Source: SLFT01 sp964493075
GTDB lineage: Bacteria; Hydrogenedentota; Hydrogenedentia; Hydrogenedentales; CAITNO01
Direction: 5' to 3'
NCBI GenBank assembly: GCA_964493075.1
Contig: CAZBNU010000140.1
Coordinates: 1-10,615, forward strand
Length of the DNA: 10,615 bases
Part shown: positions 1-8,800 of the stretch, in pieces
Layout of the letters: each line of letters begins with the position of its first letter
Position numbering within the stretch: the stretch's first letter is position 1
The notes under the pieces: generated by a model
The model's input: only the letters and a program-made list of their open reading frames with translations
What the model was told of the DNA's origin: nothing
Databases searched by the model: none
Made by a program: the position numbers and the translations under genes

Positions 1-1
1 A

Positions 2-77
<76 letters not shown>

Positions 78-89
78 AAGGGTCTTGAA

Positions 90-119
90 ATAATAGCAGA
101 GTGTTCGGGGAAAAGTCAA
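90..119 (-). promoter_or_regulatory. sigma70-type promoter of tRNA-Ala
   Basis: On the minus strand TTGACT (119-114) is followed after 18 bp by TATTAT (95-90). A TG sits one base upstream of the -10 (TGC TATTAT), giving an extended -10 element. Transcription would begin near position 83, about six bases before the mature tRNA 5' end at 77. This fits a short tRNA leader. Confidence 0.7.
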
Positions 120-226
120 AATTTCTGATGTACAGAAACGGGTAAGCATTACTGCAGACGCTTTGCATAACCCGAAATGTAGACGATAGATAAACCAAGA
201 CGGTGTGTGCTCTTGGCATATACGAA

Positions 227-255
227 TTGCCTGTCGTGCTGTTTCCTGATACAAT
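227..255 (+). promoter_or_regulatory. candidate promoter of the zinc-ribbon/membrane protein operon
   Basis: TTGCCT (227-232) and TACAAT (250-255) are separated by 17 bp. The -10 matches the consensus at five of six bases and the -35 at four. Transcription would start near 262, leaving a leader of about 43 nt before the ATG at 305. It lies in the divergent spacer shared with the tRNA promoter; nothing else supportable is seen in 120-300. Confidence 0.45.
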
Positions 256-304
256 ATAGCATGGTCATTTTGAGAGCAGTATTATGTTTTGAAGGAGAAC
301 TTCT

Positions 305-532
305 ATGCCATTGTTTGGTTACAGGTGTCGCAGTTGTGATGCGCAAAGTGAACTGCTTGTTCGTGCTGATGACAAGGTGTGTTGCCCTGCATGTGGTTCC
401 GCGAAGATGGAACGACAGATGAGCCGCGTTGCGCCTGTTGTTAGTTCTAAACCGGAACCCGCATGTGCAGGATGCTCTATGGGTAATGATGGTTGTTGTG
501 ATGCCCGGCAGCAGACCTGTTGCATGTCCTAG
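305..532 (+). CDS. FmdB-type zinc-ribbon protein with a Cys-rich tail
   Basis: This 75-residue protein belongs to the FmdB-like family of small putative regulatory proteins with one zinc ribbon at the N terminus. It opens with MPLFGYRC, the usual family start (MPxYxYxC), and the ribbon ligands are C8, C11, C27 and C30. An additional Cys at 26 makes the second knuckle CCPAC. The tail after about residue 50 is unusually rich in cysteine (C54, C57, C64, C65, C72, C73), with a CxxC and two CC pairs. Cys-rich tails occur in this family, but their role is unknown. AAGGAG at 292-297 lies 7 nt before the ATG, supporting this start. The gene is followed after 29 nt by the membrane protein at 562, so the two are probably cotranscribed. 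The molecular function of FmdB homologues is not well established; the name comes from a formamidase gene cluster, and nothing here ties it to formamide. Confidence 0.88.
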   Translation: MPLFGYRCRSCDAQSELLVRADDKVCCPACGSAKMERQMSRVAPVVSSKPEPACAGCSMGNDGCCDARQQTCCMS

Positions 533-561
533 GGTTATTTGCTATCACTGGGAGAATATCC

Positions 562-936
562 TTGACAGATGTGGACAATGAAATAAAGCGTGTTCGTACC
601 TTCTGGGACTATTTCCGGCATGGGTTTGTGGAAGCGCATAAGCGCCGCCCGCAAAGTTTCTATTTGCTGCTTCTGGTTCCAGTGGTGTTGCTTCTGGGTA
701 TACATATCAGCGATTATCGTGAGTCGCCTCTTCGTTTTGCAACATTACTTACGCTGATGCTTGTTTTTTTTCTGGTTATTGCGATTCGCGCCTGTAATGA
801 CATTTTCCTCCTCTATCGAAGGCACCGATCTGACAAGCGTGCGATTTACCTGGATACCATCGGTAATCGCGATTTTGTGGAAAAGTTGGGAAAGCGTATC
901 CACCATAAAAGTGACGAAAGAGGTGGTGCCGACTAA
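562..936 (+). CDS. small two-helix membrane protein of unknown function
   Basis: I do not recognise the family. From a TTG start at 562 the product is 124 residues. It has a charged N-terminal segment (about 1-31), a first hydrophobic helix at about 33-49, a short loop, a second helix at about 57-75, and a basic cytoplasmic-type C terminus (RRHRSDKR, then KRIHHK). By the positive-inside rule both ends should be cytoplasmic. The TTG start is preferred because GGGAG at 550-554 stands 7 nt before it. The in-frame ATG at 520 has no ribosome-binding site and would overlap the end of the zinc-ribbon gene by 13 bp. The intrinsic terminator at 963-1007 follows directly, making this the last gene of a two-gene operon. 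A role in membrane function is all that can be inferred. Confidence 0.72.
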   Translation: MTDVDNEIKRVRTFWDYFRHGFVEAHKRRPQSFYLLLLVPVVLLLGIHISDYRESPLRFATLLTLMLVFFLVIAIRACNDIFLLYRRHRSDKRAIYLDTIGNRDFVEKLGKRIHHKSDERGGAD

Positions 937-962
937 AAGATTTACGTTATGTCGTGTCCTCT

Positions 963-1007
963 GGCTTGAAACACACAATATGTTGTCTTGTTTTGGGCCT
1001 TTTATTT
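963..1007 (+). terminator. Rho-independent terminator of the two-gene operon
   Basis: The 11-bp outer stem pairs 963-973 (GGCTTGAAACA) with 989-999 (TGTTTTGGGCC) and includes three G-U pairs. An inner ACAA/TTGT stem (975-978 with 983-986) closes a TATG tetraloop. The tract TTTTATTT follows at 1000-1007. It lies 26 bp past the membrane-protein stop codon and about 30 bp before the next promoter, exactly where a boundary between transcription units is expected. Confidence 0.72.
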
Positions 1008-1037
1008 AGATTATATTTGTGTTGGCGCAAAAAATGC

Positions 1038-1066
1038 TTGACATTTAACCCGCTGCATGGTATCAT
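1038..1066 (+). promoter_or_regulatory. strong sigma70-type promoter for the 367-residue secreted protein
   Basis: TTGACA (1038-1043) is a perfect -35. A 17-bp spacer follows, then TATCAT (1061-1066), five of six bases of the -10 consensus, preceded by TGG that forms an extended -10. Transcription would begin near 1073. The next credible gene starts at 1439, so the transcript would carry a leader of about 365 nt unless a small RNA is encoded here. Confidence 0.7.
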
Positions 1067-1438
1067 CTGTTTAGTAAACTTACTTGGCGTGAGATTTTCT
1101 GACGGTGGAATGGTTTTGCAGGTGAAATGTAATTTTCACCTGATTATGGTGTTATCAGTGGCTTGGTTTTTTTTCGGGCCAAAAGTTGTGCGAAATGGAG
1201 AAGTGCCAGTAAGAAAAATGATTTTACGGGATTGAAAACACATCGTTTCGCTCAAGAGCAAGCCCCTCTATCCATGTAGCAGTTGGTTTTGTGCGTATAA
1301 TTGCATTTTGCTGCTGAATGGTGGGATGTGAAGAGTGAGTGCTGTTTGTAAAGAATTTTCTGGCCTGTGCCAGTTGTCATAGTAAATGTAATTCTGTAAC
1401 TTAGACGGGCGTAACGCTCAGGGTGAAGGAGTTTGTAA
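1067..1438 (+). other. long untranslated leader upstream of the 367-residue protein gene
   Basis: No credible gene is seen here; the only plus-strand open frame begins at 954, upstream of the terminator and promoter, and lacks a ribosome-binding site. The region holds a 9-bp-stem hairpin at 1119-1142 and a small 5-bp stem at 1408-1420 (GGGCG TAA CGCTC). A weaker possible promoter is present, TTGTCA at 1374-1379 with TAACTT at 1397-1402. The ribosome-binding site AAGGAG is at 1426-1431. I compared the region by eye with common riboswitch cores and recognised none. Confidence 0.5.
1119..1142 (+). repeat. perfect 9-bp inverted repeat in the leader
   Basis: CAGGTGAAA (1119-1127) is exactly complementary to TTTCACCTG (1134-1142), with a 6-nt loop. 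No U-tract follows, so it is not a standard terminator. It begins about 46 nt after the predicted transcription start. As DNA it could be an operator, and as RNA a regulatory or stabilising hairpin. Confidence 0.65.
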
Positions 1439-2542
1439 ATGTTAAGGCATATAAGGTTTACGGTTGTATTAGCAATAATTTGTGTTGTTGGGTTAGGTGT
1501 CGGGAATGCGGCGGCGCAAGACTGTATTTACCGGGATGAATTTGGTGAGTCCATTTTGCATACAGGGGCTGCAGCAATTGCTTCTGGTTTCACACTGATA
1601 GATCCTGACGGCAGTTGGGGTATCCCTGATAATTATGACCTGTGGGACTTGAACGCCGATAGTGTTCCTGATCGTGTGCAATTTGAAGTACTGACAGATA
1701 TTTTGTGCTTGTCTGCAGCGAGCAATCACCCAACCGTCGATTTCGATGAAATCCGGGCAACGTACCAGGACAATCTCACCATGTACTGGGACATGGTCAA
1801 TACCGCAATGGCTGCAGAAGCGGCAATTGTTGCGGGTGGTCCGGATTTGCGGCAGGCAGGCCTTGAGATAAGAAGCGCTGTCACGGCAGCGGGTATTGGG
1901 AGTGTTGTGTTGCCGCCGGAAGTTTTTGGCGGCACTATCCCGGAAGGCTGGGAAGGCAGGACTTGGCAGGATTTGGGCGATATTTTATTTGAAGTTGGTT
2001 CGGATATTAACTGGATGGTAACGAACGGCTATCTCGGCACTGCTGCTTCGCCTATCTGGTTGCTGATGGACAATACGGCTACGGCGTACACCATGGCGGC
2101 ATTGTTGGGGTTTGATACGGAGTTCACGCAGAGTCTTTTCTCAAGACCATCATTACAGGTTCTGGTGGATATGCTTACACTGCACCATCTGGACTGGTCC
2201 TATATTCTTGGTACGCTTTTTGCCCATGGGCTTACGGCGACGACGGCGGCCAATGTTGAAAACTCAATTGATGCTATTAATGTGGATGAAAGCCTCATGC
2301 CGGACACCTCCACATTGGCTATTACGTCCAATGGAGTGGATGCATTTGATGGCGATGTGCTTTGGGGTGAAAGCACTTTCCTTGAGTTATACAATGATAA
2401 TGGCGGTGATGTTGCGGTCATTTGGGAGGTCATTATTGCGCAGCTACCGGGTCTGCCTGTGGGCGGGTTGGGCATGCTTCTGGCATTGGCAACAGCCTGT
2501 GCTGCGGGCGGCTCGCGCTTCATTAAGCGACAGCGGAAATAG
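1439..2542 (+). CDS. secreted protein with one copy of the novel WDxNxDG domain and a C-terminal sorting-type tail
   Basis: I do not recognise the family. The 367-residue precursor begins with a signal peptide (basic n-region, hydrophobic 8-22) and a likely cleavage AAA|QD after residue 26. The mature part is almost entirely one copy of the domain that occurs five times in the giant protein downstream. Shared features are Cys29 and Cys90 as a likely disulfide pair, an EF-hand-like loop at 70-81 (DxNxDSxxDxxQ), ILCL, a HPT motif, a GWxGxTW segment near 170, AALLGFD near 220, LDW near 255, and a terminal WGE...IWE segment. Unlike the giant protein it has no PASTA domain. Residues 340-367 form a tail of the PVGG, then hydrophobic helix, then KRQRK type, which resembles PEP-CTERM and GlyGly-CTERM sorting signals but matches none I know. 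AAGGAG lies 7 nt before the ATG. A surface-displayed protein is inferred; its ligand is unknown. Confidence 0.85.
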   Translation: MLRHIRFTVVLAIICVVGLGVGNAAAQDCIYRDEFGESILHTGAAAIASGFTLIDPDGSWGIPDNYDLWDLNADSVPDRVQFEVLTDILCLSAASNHPTVDFDEIRATYQDNLTMYWDMVNTAMAAEAAIVAGGPDLRQAGLEIRSAVTAAGIGSVVLPPEVFGGTIPEGWEGRTWQDLGDILFEVGSDINWMVTNGYLGTAASPIWLLMDNTATAYTMAALLGFDTEFTQSLFSRPSLQVLVDMLTLHHLDWSYILGTLFAHGLTATTAANVENSIDAINVDESLMPDTSTLAITSNGVDAFDGDVLWGESTFLELYNDNGGDVAVIWEVIIAQLPGLPVGGLGMLLALATACAAGGSRFIKRQRK

Positions 2543-2568
2543 AAAAATTCATTGAGTATATGACAGTA

Positions 2569-2608
2569 TTCGTTGCTTTTCTCAAAAGTCTGGTATATGA
2601 GCAACGAA
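2569..2608 (+). repeat. 8-bp inverted repeat downstream of the 367-residue protein gene
   Basis: TTCGTTGC (2569-2576) is complementary to GCAACGAA (2601-2608). A further TCA/TGA pairing (2582-2584 with 2598-2600) lies inside the loop. It starts 27 bp after the stop codon. There is no immediate U-tract, so it may be an mRNA 3' end-stabilising hairpin rather than a terminator. Confidence 0.5.
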
Positions 2609-2637
2609 CGCTATTGGATAGTGTTTAATTGTTTTGT

Positions 2638-2664
2638 ATGAAACCAGTTGTGTGGTTTTATTGG
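2638..2664 (+). terminator. possible weak terminator hairpin
   Basis: ATGAAACCA (2638-2646) pairs with TGGTTTTAT (2653-2661), including one G-U pair, around a 6-nt loop GTTGTG. The descending arm is itself T-rich and continues TT at 2661-2662, so it could act as a weak intrinsic terminator between the two paralogous genes. The T-tract overlaps the stem, which lowers confidence. Confidence 0.35.
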
Positions 2665-2825
2665 TCGTATTTGTAGGATGTTGTCAACAGGGAAGGCTGG
2701 TGTTTTTTTGAAAGCATATCTTCCTAAGCGGCTTGTTTTTTCGGGTCAGCCCATGGCGTAAGATGTATTGGTCGTTGTAAGGATCGATACGTTGGCGTAG
2801 GATGGACAAAAAAAGGGATTTTGAA
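2665..2825 (+). other. spacer before the giant protein gene, with a weak promoter candidate
   Basis: No gene is seen. The best promoter-like pair is TTGTAA (2775-2780) and TAGGAT (2798-2803) with a 17-bp spacer, each matching four of six consensus bases. If used, transcription would begin near 2810, just ahead of the ribosome-binding site AAGGGA (2813-2818), and the ATG at 2802 could not then serve as the start. Readthrough from the upstream paralogue is equally possible. Confidence 0.3.
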
Positions 2826-5800
2826 ATGCGAAAGAGTATGAGTCTGGTTCAGGGTTGTATGGTGTTAATGTGCGTACTGCTTGCGGCGCCTTTTGTTTCA
2901 GCGCAGGTAATTGTGCCTGATGTTGCAGCCACCATGCTGCCGCTTGCCGAAGTTGCTCTCACCGGTGCGGGACTGACGGTTGGCGACAAAGTGTTCGTTT
3001 TCGACGAACTTACGCCGCAGGGGCTGGTTTTGGACCAGATTCCCTTTTCGGGGAGTAATGTGCCTCCCGGAACAGCGGTAAACCTGTGGGTGTCCGCAGG
3101 GCCGCATCCCTGTCCCAGCTTATTTGACTACGACGATCAGACTTGGAAAGTGCATATCGGCGGGGCAGGCGTGGCGGATGCTATTGCTACCGTAGATACG
3201 GGCAGCGCTTATCCCGAATATCACAACTATGATGCGTGGGATGTTAATGAGGACGGTATCCTCGACAAGACCCAGCTAGCCCTGCTTATGTACTTGATTT
3301 GTCTGCCCCCTGGCACCCAGCATCCTACCATTGATATTGATGCTGTGCAGGCCGCCTTTCAGCAGAATCTTGGTGTTTACGACGATTTAATTGCCAAAAT
3401 CAAGGCCGATGAGGCTGATGCCATTGCTGCTGCGCCGGTATTGGTGGATATGGGCACGGAACTGAAGGATCGGGCTATTGCTGTTGGCATGCAGAACGAC
3501 CTGGTGACGGCAGATGCCTTTCTTTCGGGGATACTTCCGGACGAATGGGTTGGCAAGACCTATGGTCAGATGGCCGATTTTATGTTCGATGCTGGTGATG
3601 GTATCTTGTGGGCCGAGGGCAAAAACTACATTGGCGATCAGGTAACCAGTCTTGCCTGGGTGACAGCGGATAACGAAGGGACACGGCTTCTGGGCGCGGC
3701 GATGATGGGGCTTGACGAAACCCTGATTGACCGGTTGCTTGATTTGTCCCAGTATGATGAACTGAACCGGGCGCTTGCTTTGCTTGAATTGGATTGGGGG
3801 TATCTTGATGGCCTTTTCACACTGAATTCAACTATTCTTCAGGACATCCAGGATGCATCTGACCTGATTGAAATATCACAGGATGATGTGCCGGTTCTTG
3901 ATGAAGACTTTGGGGTATATGAATCTGAACCGGGTACGGAACTGCTGGACCCCCAAACTGAATGGAGTGATGAGGGGGACACCCTTGAGGACATCATTAA
4001 CACTGTTGGTGATGATCCCGAAGTGATATGGGATACGGTTGAAGAAGATGTCACGATTTCGGTTCCAAACGTTACCGGCCAGCTTCTGCCCGATGCACAA
4101 TCAACCATCATTGGCGCCAATCTTACTGTTGGTACGATCATTATGGTTTTCGACGATATCTCTGTTGCAGGTACGGTACTGGATCAGGCGCCTCTGGCTG
4201 GTGTTATAGTAATGCCGGGCGATCCTGTGGATTTGTGGATTTCTTCCGGACCTAACCCCTGTCCCGAATTTTTTGATCAGTGGGGTGTCGCCACCATGAC
4301 CATTGGCGGTCTCGCTGTTGCGGATGCTATTGAACAGTTGGATGTGGGCGATGATTTTACGGAATATCACAACTATCTCCTTTGGGATGTGAATGGGGAT
4401 GGGGTGTTGGACAGTCTGCAGTTTGAACTGCTGGCGCGTATTCTTTGTTTGCCAGACAATTATGAACATCCTGAAATTGGCCCGGTGAAGCCGATACAGG
4501 ACGCCTTCTACGCGAATCTTGCTGAATTTAATGATCGTCTTGCCAAGTACTTTGACAAAGAAGACGAGATGATTGCGGCGGCCCAGCCGCTTTTGGATGT
4601 GGGTAATCAGATACTGGCCGTGGGCGGCACGCTGTTGGATGACCCGATCACGCCGGAGTACAATCTGCCGGATGTATGGAATGGCTTAACCCTGCGCGAC
4701 TTGGCGGATATGATGGTTTACATTGGTGATGGCACGCTGTATCACGTCAATCATGGCAACATCGGCCCAGGCGGCGTAATCCGTCAGACCTTTGAAGGTA
4801 ATGTCAGTACCGCGCACCTCGCAGCGGCTATTATGGGCTTGGATAGCGGTCTGCTGGACCAAGCGCTTGGTCATTGGCGTTATGATGAGATTGAGAAGGG
4901 CCTGGCCCTTGCTGACCTGAACTGGCAGCATCTACTGGACTTGTTGGAGACAAGTGGCCTTAATGCAGGGCTTGTTGGCGATGTGCAGACTGCCATAGCG
5001 GATACTGAAGTCGGGTTAGGCGATGTGCCCGTCAACGAAGACCTCGCTACGCTTCAAACAGATGACGGTGATGACTTGCTTGATCCAGGTACCCTTTGGG
5101 GCGGGGCTGGCGAAACGCTGCAGGATTTGATTGATAATCTTGGTGACGATGTTGAGGACATCTGGAATGATATTGATGATGCTTTTACGCCCATTGCGCC
5201 TGTGGCTGTGCCGGATGTTACCAACCAGGCTTTGGCCGTAGCTGAGGCAAATATTGTTGCTGCCGGTTTTGTCGTGGGCGATGTTGTTCCACAATTCGAC
5301 GATTTTGCGCTTATGGGTACAGTGCTTGACCAAAATCCTTTGGGTGGTGCGCTGGCGCTTCCCGGTTCTGCAGTAAACCTCTGGGTATCCGCTGGTCCGA
5401 ATCAGTGCCCCGAGTTTTTTGACAACTGGGGTGTTGCCAAGATGACTATTGGCGGTCGCGCCATAGCGGATGCCTTTGCTCAGGCCGATACAGGCAACGA
5501 ATTTCCGGAATACCATGACTTTGATCTTTGGGACATTAATGAGGATGGTATTCTCGACATTGTCCAGTTTGAATTGTTGGCGCGTATTCTTTGCTTACCT
5601 GACAACTATGAGCATCCCGTGATTGGGCCAGTTAAACCTGTCCAGGATGCGTTTTATGCCAATCTGGCGCTTTACAACGATAAGCTGACCAAATTGCTGG
5701 ACATAGAAGAGGAAATGATTGCCGCTGCGCAACCGCTGAAGAATGTGGCTAATCAGATTCTTGCTGTTGGCGGCGCATTGCTTGATGATCCCATTACGCC

Positions 5801-8800
5801 GGAATACAATTTGCCTGAAGTGTGGGACGGTTTAACCCTGCGAGACTTAGCAGAGTTCATGCTGGAAATTGGCGGTCATGTTACCTGGAATCTTTCTCAG
5901 GGCAACATCGGCCCAGGCGGTCTTTTCCGTGCCACACTGGAGGGTAATGATAGTACCGCACATCTGGTCGCTGCTGTTATGGGTTTCGATACTGACATCC
6001 TGGATTGGGCGTTCGGTAACTGGCGGTATGGAGAGGTCGAGAAGGCATTAGCCCTAGCCAACTTGAACTGGCAGCATCTGCTTGATCTGTTGCAGGCTTT
6101 GGGACTTGACCCGGTGCTTGTAAATGAGGTCCAGACGCTTATAGAAGACACCACAATTGTACCCGAGGATATCGTTGCGCAGGATGAACTTCCGGTTTTC
6201 CAGACGGAAGATGGTGATGATTTACTTGATCCAAACACGGTATGGGGAGATAGCGGTGAAACATTGCAGGATTTGGTGGACGCAATTGGAGATGATCCTA
6301 ATGCTATTTTTGATGATATTTCTGGCACGTTCACCGAAATGCCGCTGGTGCCTGATGTGACTGGAATATTGCTGCCTGACGCTGAAGATGATATCTTGGC
6401 TGCAGGTTTGGTTACGGGTGCTATTGTGCCCGTCTTTGACGCGACACCTGTTGGTACGGTACTCGATCAGAATCCATTTGCCGGTACCTATGCGCCCACA
6501 GGTTCAGCAGTGAACCTATGGGTTTCTGCTGGACCCAATCCCTGCCCCGAATTCTTCGACGAATGGGGCGTCGCAACCATGACCATTGGCGGACGCGCTA
6601 TTGCGGATGCTATTGCGCAGGTCGATGTTGGGAATGACTTCATCGAGTTCCATGATTTCGACACATGGGATTTCAATAACGATGGTGTTTCGGATCGTGT
6701 TCAGTTTGAGTTGTTGGCCCGGATTTTGTGTTTGCCCGATAACTATGAACATCCTGTTCTGGGGCCCGTCAAGCCTATACAGGATGCGTTCTATGCCAAC
6801 TTGCTGGAATACAACGAAAAACTCGATAAAGTCTGGGATAAGGAAGATGAAATCATTGCTGCTGCACAACCGCTGAAGAATGTGGCGAATCAGATTCTGG
6901 CAGTAGGCGGTGTATTGCTTAATGATCCGATAACTCCAGAATATAATCTTCCGTCAGTGTGGGATGGGCATACACTGGGTGAACTTGCCGAATTTATGCT
7001 GGAAGCAGGCGGTCATGTTACATGGCATGTTTCGCAAGGGAATATCGGGCCGGGAGGGCTGGCGCGACAAGTATTGGAAGGCAATGTTAGCACGGCGCAT
7101 CTGGCGGCGGCGTTGATGGGACTTGACAGTAATTTACTGGATACGATTCTTGGTCACTGGCGGTATGTTGAAATTGAGAAAGCGCTTGCCCTTGCTGATT
7201 TGAATTGGCAGCATTTGCTTGATCTATTACAGGCTTCAGGGCTTGATCCTATCTTGGTCAATGATGTAGAGGCCTTGATTGACAGTACTGACATCACGGC
7301 TGATGATGTGCCCACAAATGACGACTTGTCCATCTTCGAAGATGAAAACGGTAATGACTTGTTTGATCCGGATACCGTCTGGGGCGAAAGCGGCGAGACA
7401 TTGCAGGACATCATTGATGACTTTGGAGATGCCGATGCTATCTGGAATGACATTAGGGATCAGTTTACAGAAATTATGCCGGTTGTTGTTCCTGATGTTA
7501 CAGGAATAGATGTGGTTGATGCAGGGACAACAATAATTCTTGCAGGTTTGCAAGTTGGCAACGTTGTTATGGTATTTGATGACATGGCAGCTGTTGGTAC
7601 TGTTCTTGACCAAAATCCTTTGGCCGGTGTGCTTGTTATGCCGGATACTTTTGTTAACCTTTGGGTGTCTGCCGGACCCAATCCCTGTCCCGAATTCTTT
7701 GATGACTGGGGTACGCCTAAAATGGAGATTGGTGGACTTGCCATTGCAGATGCTATCAGTTTCATTGATACGAACAATGAAGTTCCCCATTACCATGATT
7801 ATTATGCCTGGGATGCAAACCTTGACGGTATTCCAGACCATGTGCAGCTGAAGTTGCTGTCCTTGATGTTGTGTTTGCCTGAAGACTATGTACATCCGAC
7901 GTTGGACGTTGCTGAAGTACGCGCTCAATTTTGGCAGAACTTCAATCTCTATACCAGCCTGGCGGCAGAGGCGGACAGCAAACTGGATGCAGCAGTGGCG
8001 ACGGCGCCTTTGTACATTGATCTTGCCCAGCAGATGCAGGGAAGTGGTTCCCCGCTGCTGAGTCAGGTACTGCCGCCTGAAGCCTTCGTGACAGGCACGC
8101 TGCACCCTGAATGGCAGGGCGTAACCTATGCCCACTTGGCCGACTTCATGTACCGTCTCGGTGATGGTGCCATCTGGCATGATGGTCAGGGTAATATAGA
8201 TATTGCCAGAAATGCCATGAACAATGAGGCGACAGCCTATCTGGCAGCAGCCATGATGGGCATGAGTGAAGATTTGGTACAGCGTGGATTGAATAATTAC
8301 GTTTACTTGAAAACGGAGAAGGTGGCTGCCTTGGCAGACCTTGATTGGGATTATTTACGCGGCCTGTTTGGCCTTGATCCAACAGTTGTTGGTGATATTC
8401 AAGATGCGATAGACGATATTGCTCTTGGCTTGGATGATATCCCGGTGCCAGGTGAAGATTTCGATGTGCTTGAATCAGATGGTGTTGAAGTGCTGGATCC
8501 GGATGCGCCTTGGGGTGAAAACGGTGAAACGCTTCAGGACTTGATTGATATGTTTGATGACAACGCGGAAGACATCTGGACAGATATTGTTGACCTTTTC
8601 AACCTGCCGCCAGAGATCACGCTGAATGGCGATGCTGTTGTAACCGTTGAATGTGGTAATGCGTATATCGAAGAGGGCGCTCAGGCCTTGGATTTCGAGT
8701 CCAATGATATTACCGCATCCATTCTAATTGGCGGTGACGTGGTCAACTCAGGCGTCGTTGGTGTTTACGTCGTTACCTACAATGTTGATGATGCCGTTGG

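Noticed and set aside
520..561. ATG at 520 as the start of the membrane protein
   Set aside because: It lies inside the end of the zinc-ribbon gene without a ribosome-binding site, whereas TTG at 562 has GGGAG at an ideal 7-nt spacing.
562..590. TTGACA at 562-567 as a -35 element
   Set aside because: No acceptable -10 lies 16-18 bp downstream (best is TAAAGC), and the bases are better explained as the TTG start and second codon.
954..1235. Open frame of 93 codons, hydrophobic at its start
   Set aside because: It has no ribosome-binding site, and it spans both the intrinsic terminator at 963-1007 and the strong promoter at 1038-1066, so it cannot be read as one unit from the visible signals.
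1296..1301. Perfect TATAAT in the leader of the 367-residue protein gene
   Set aside because: The -35 position holds CATGTA and there is no TG in the extended -10 position, so it is probably chance in AT-rich sequence.
2112..2555. Long alternative frame within the 367-residue protein gene, and similar frames on the opposite strand throughout 3600-8400
   Set aside because: They are shadows of the true frames: no ribosome-binding sites, implausible compositions, and the sense frame carries a signal peptide and conserved modules.
2802..2825. ATG at 2802 as the start of the giant protein
   Set aside because: The nearest purine-rich site (AAGGA 2779-2783) is 18 nt away, and the added residues MDKKRDFE make an atypical signal-peptide n-region; 2826 has a well-spaced site.
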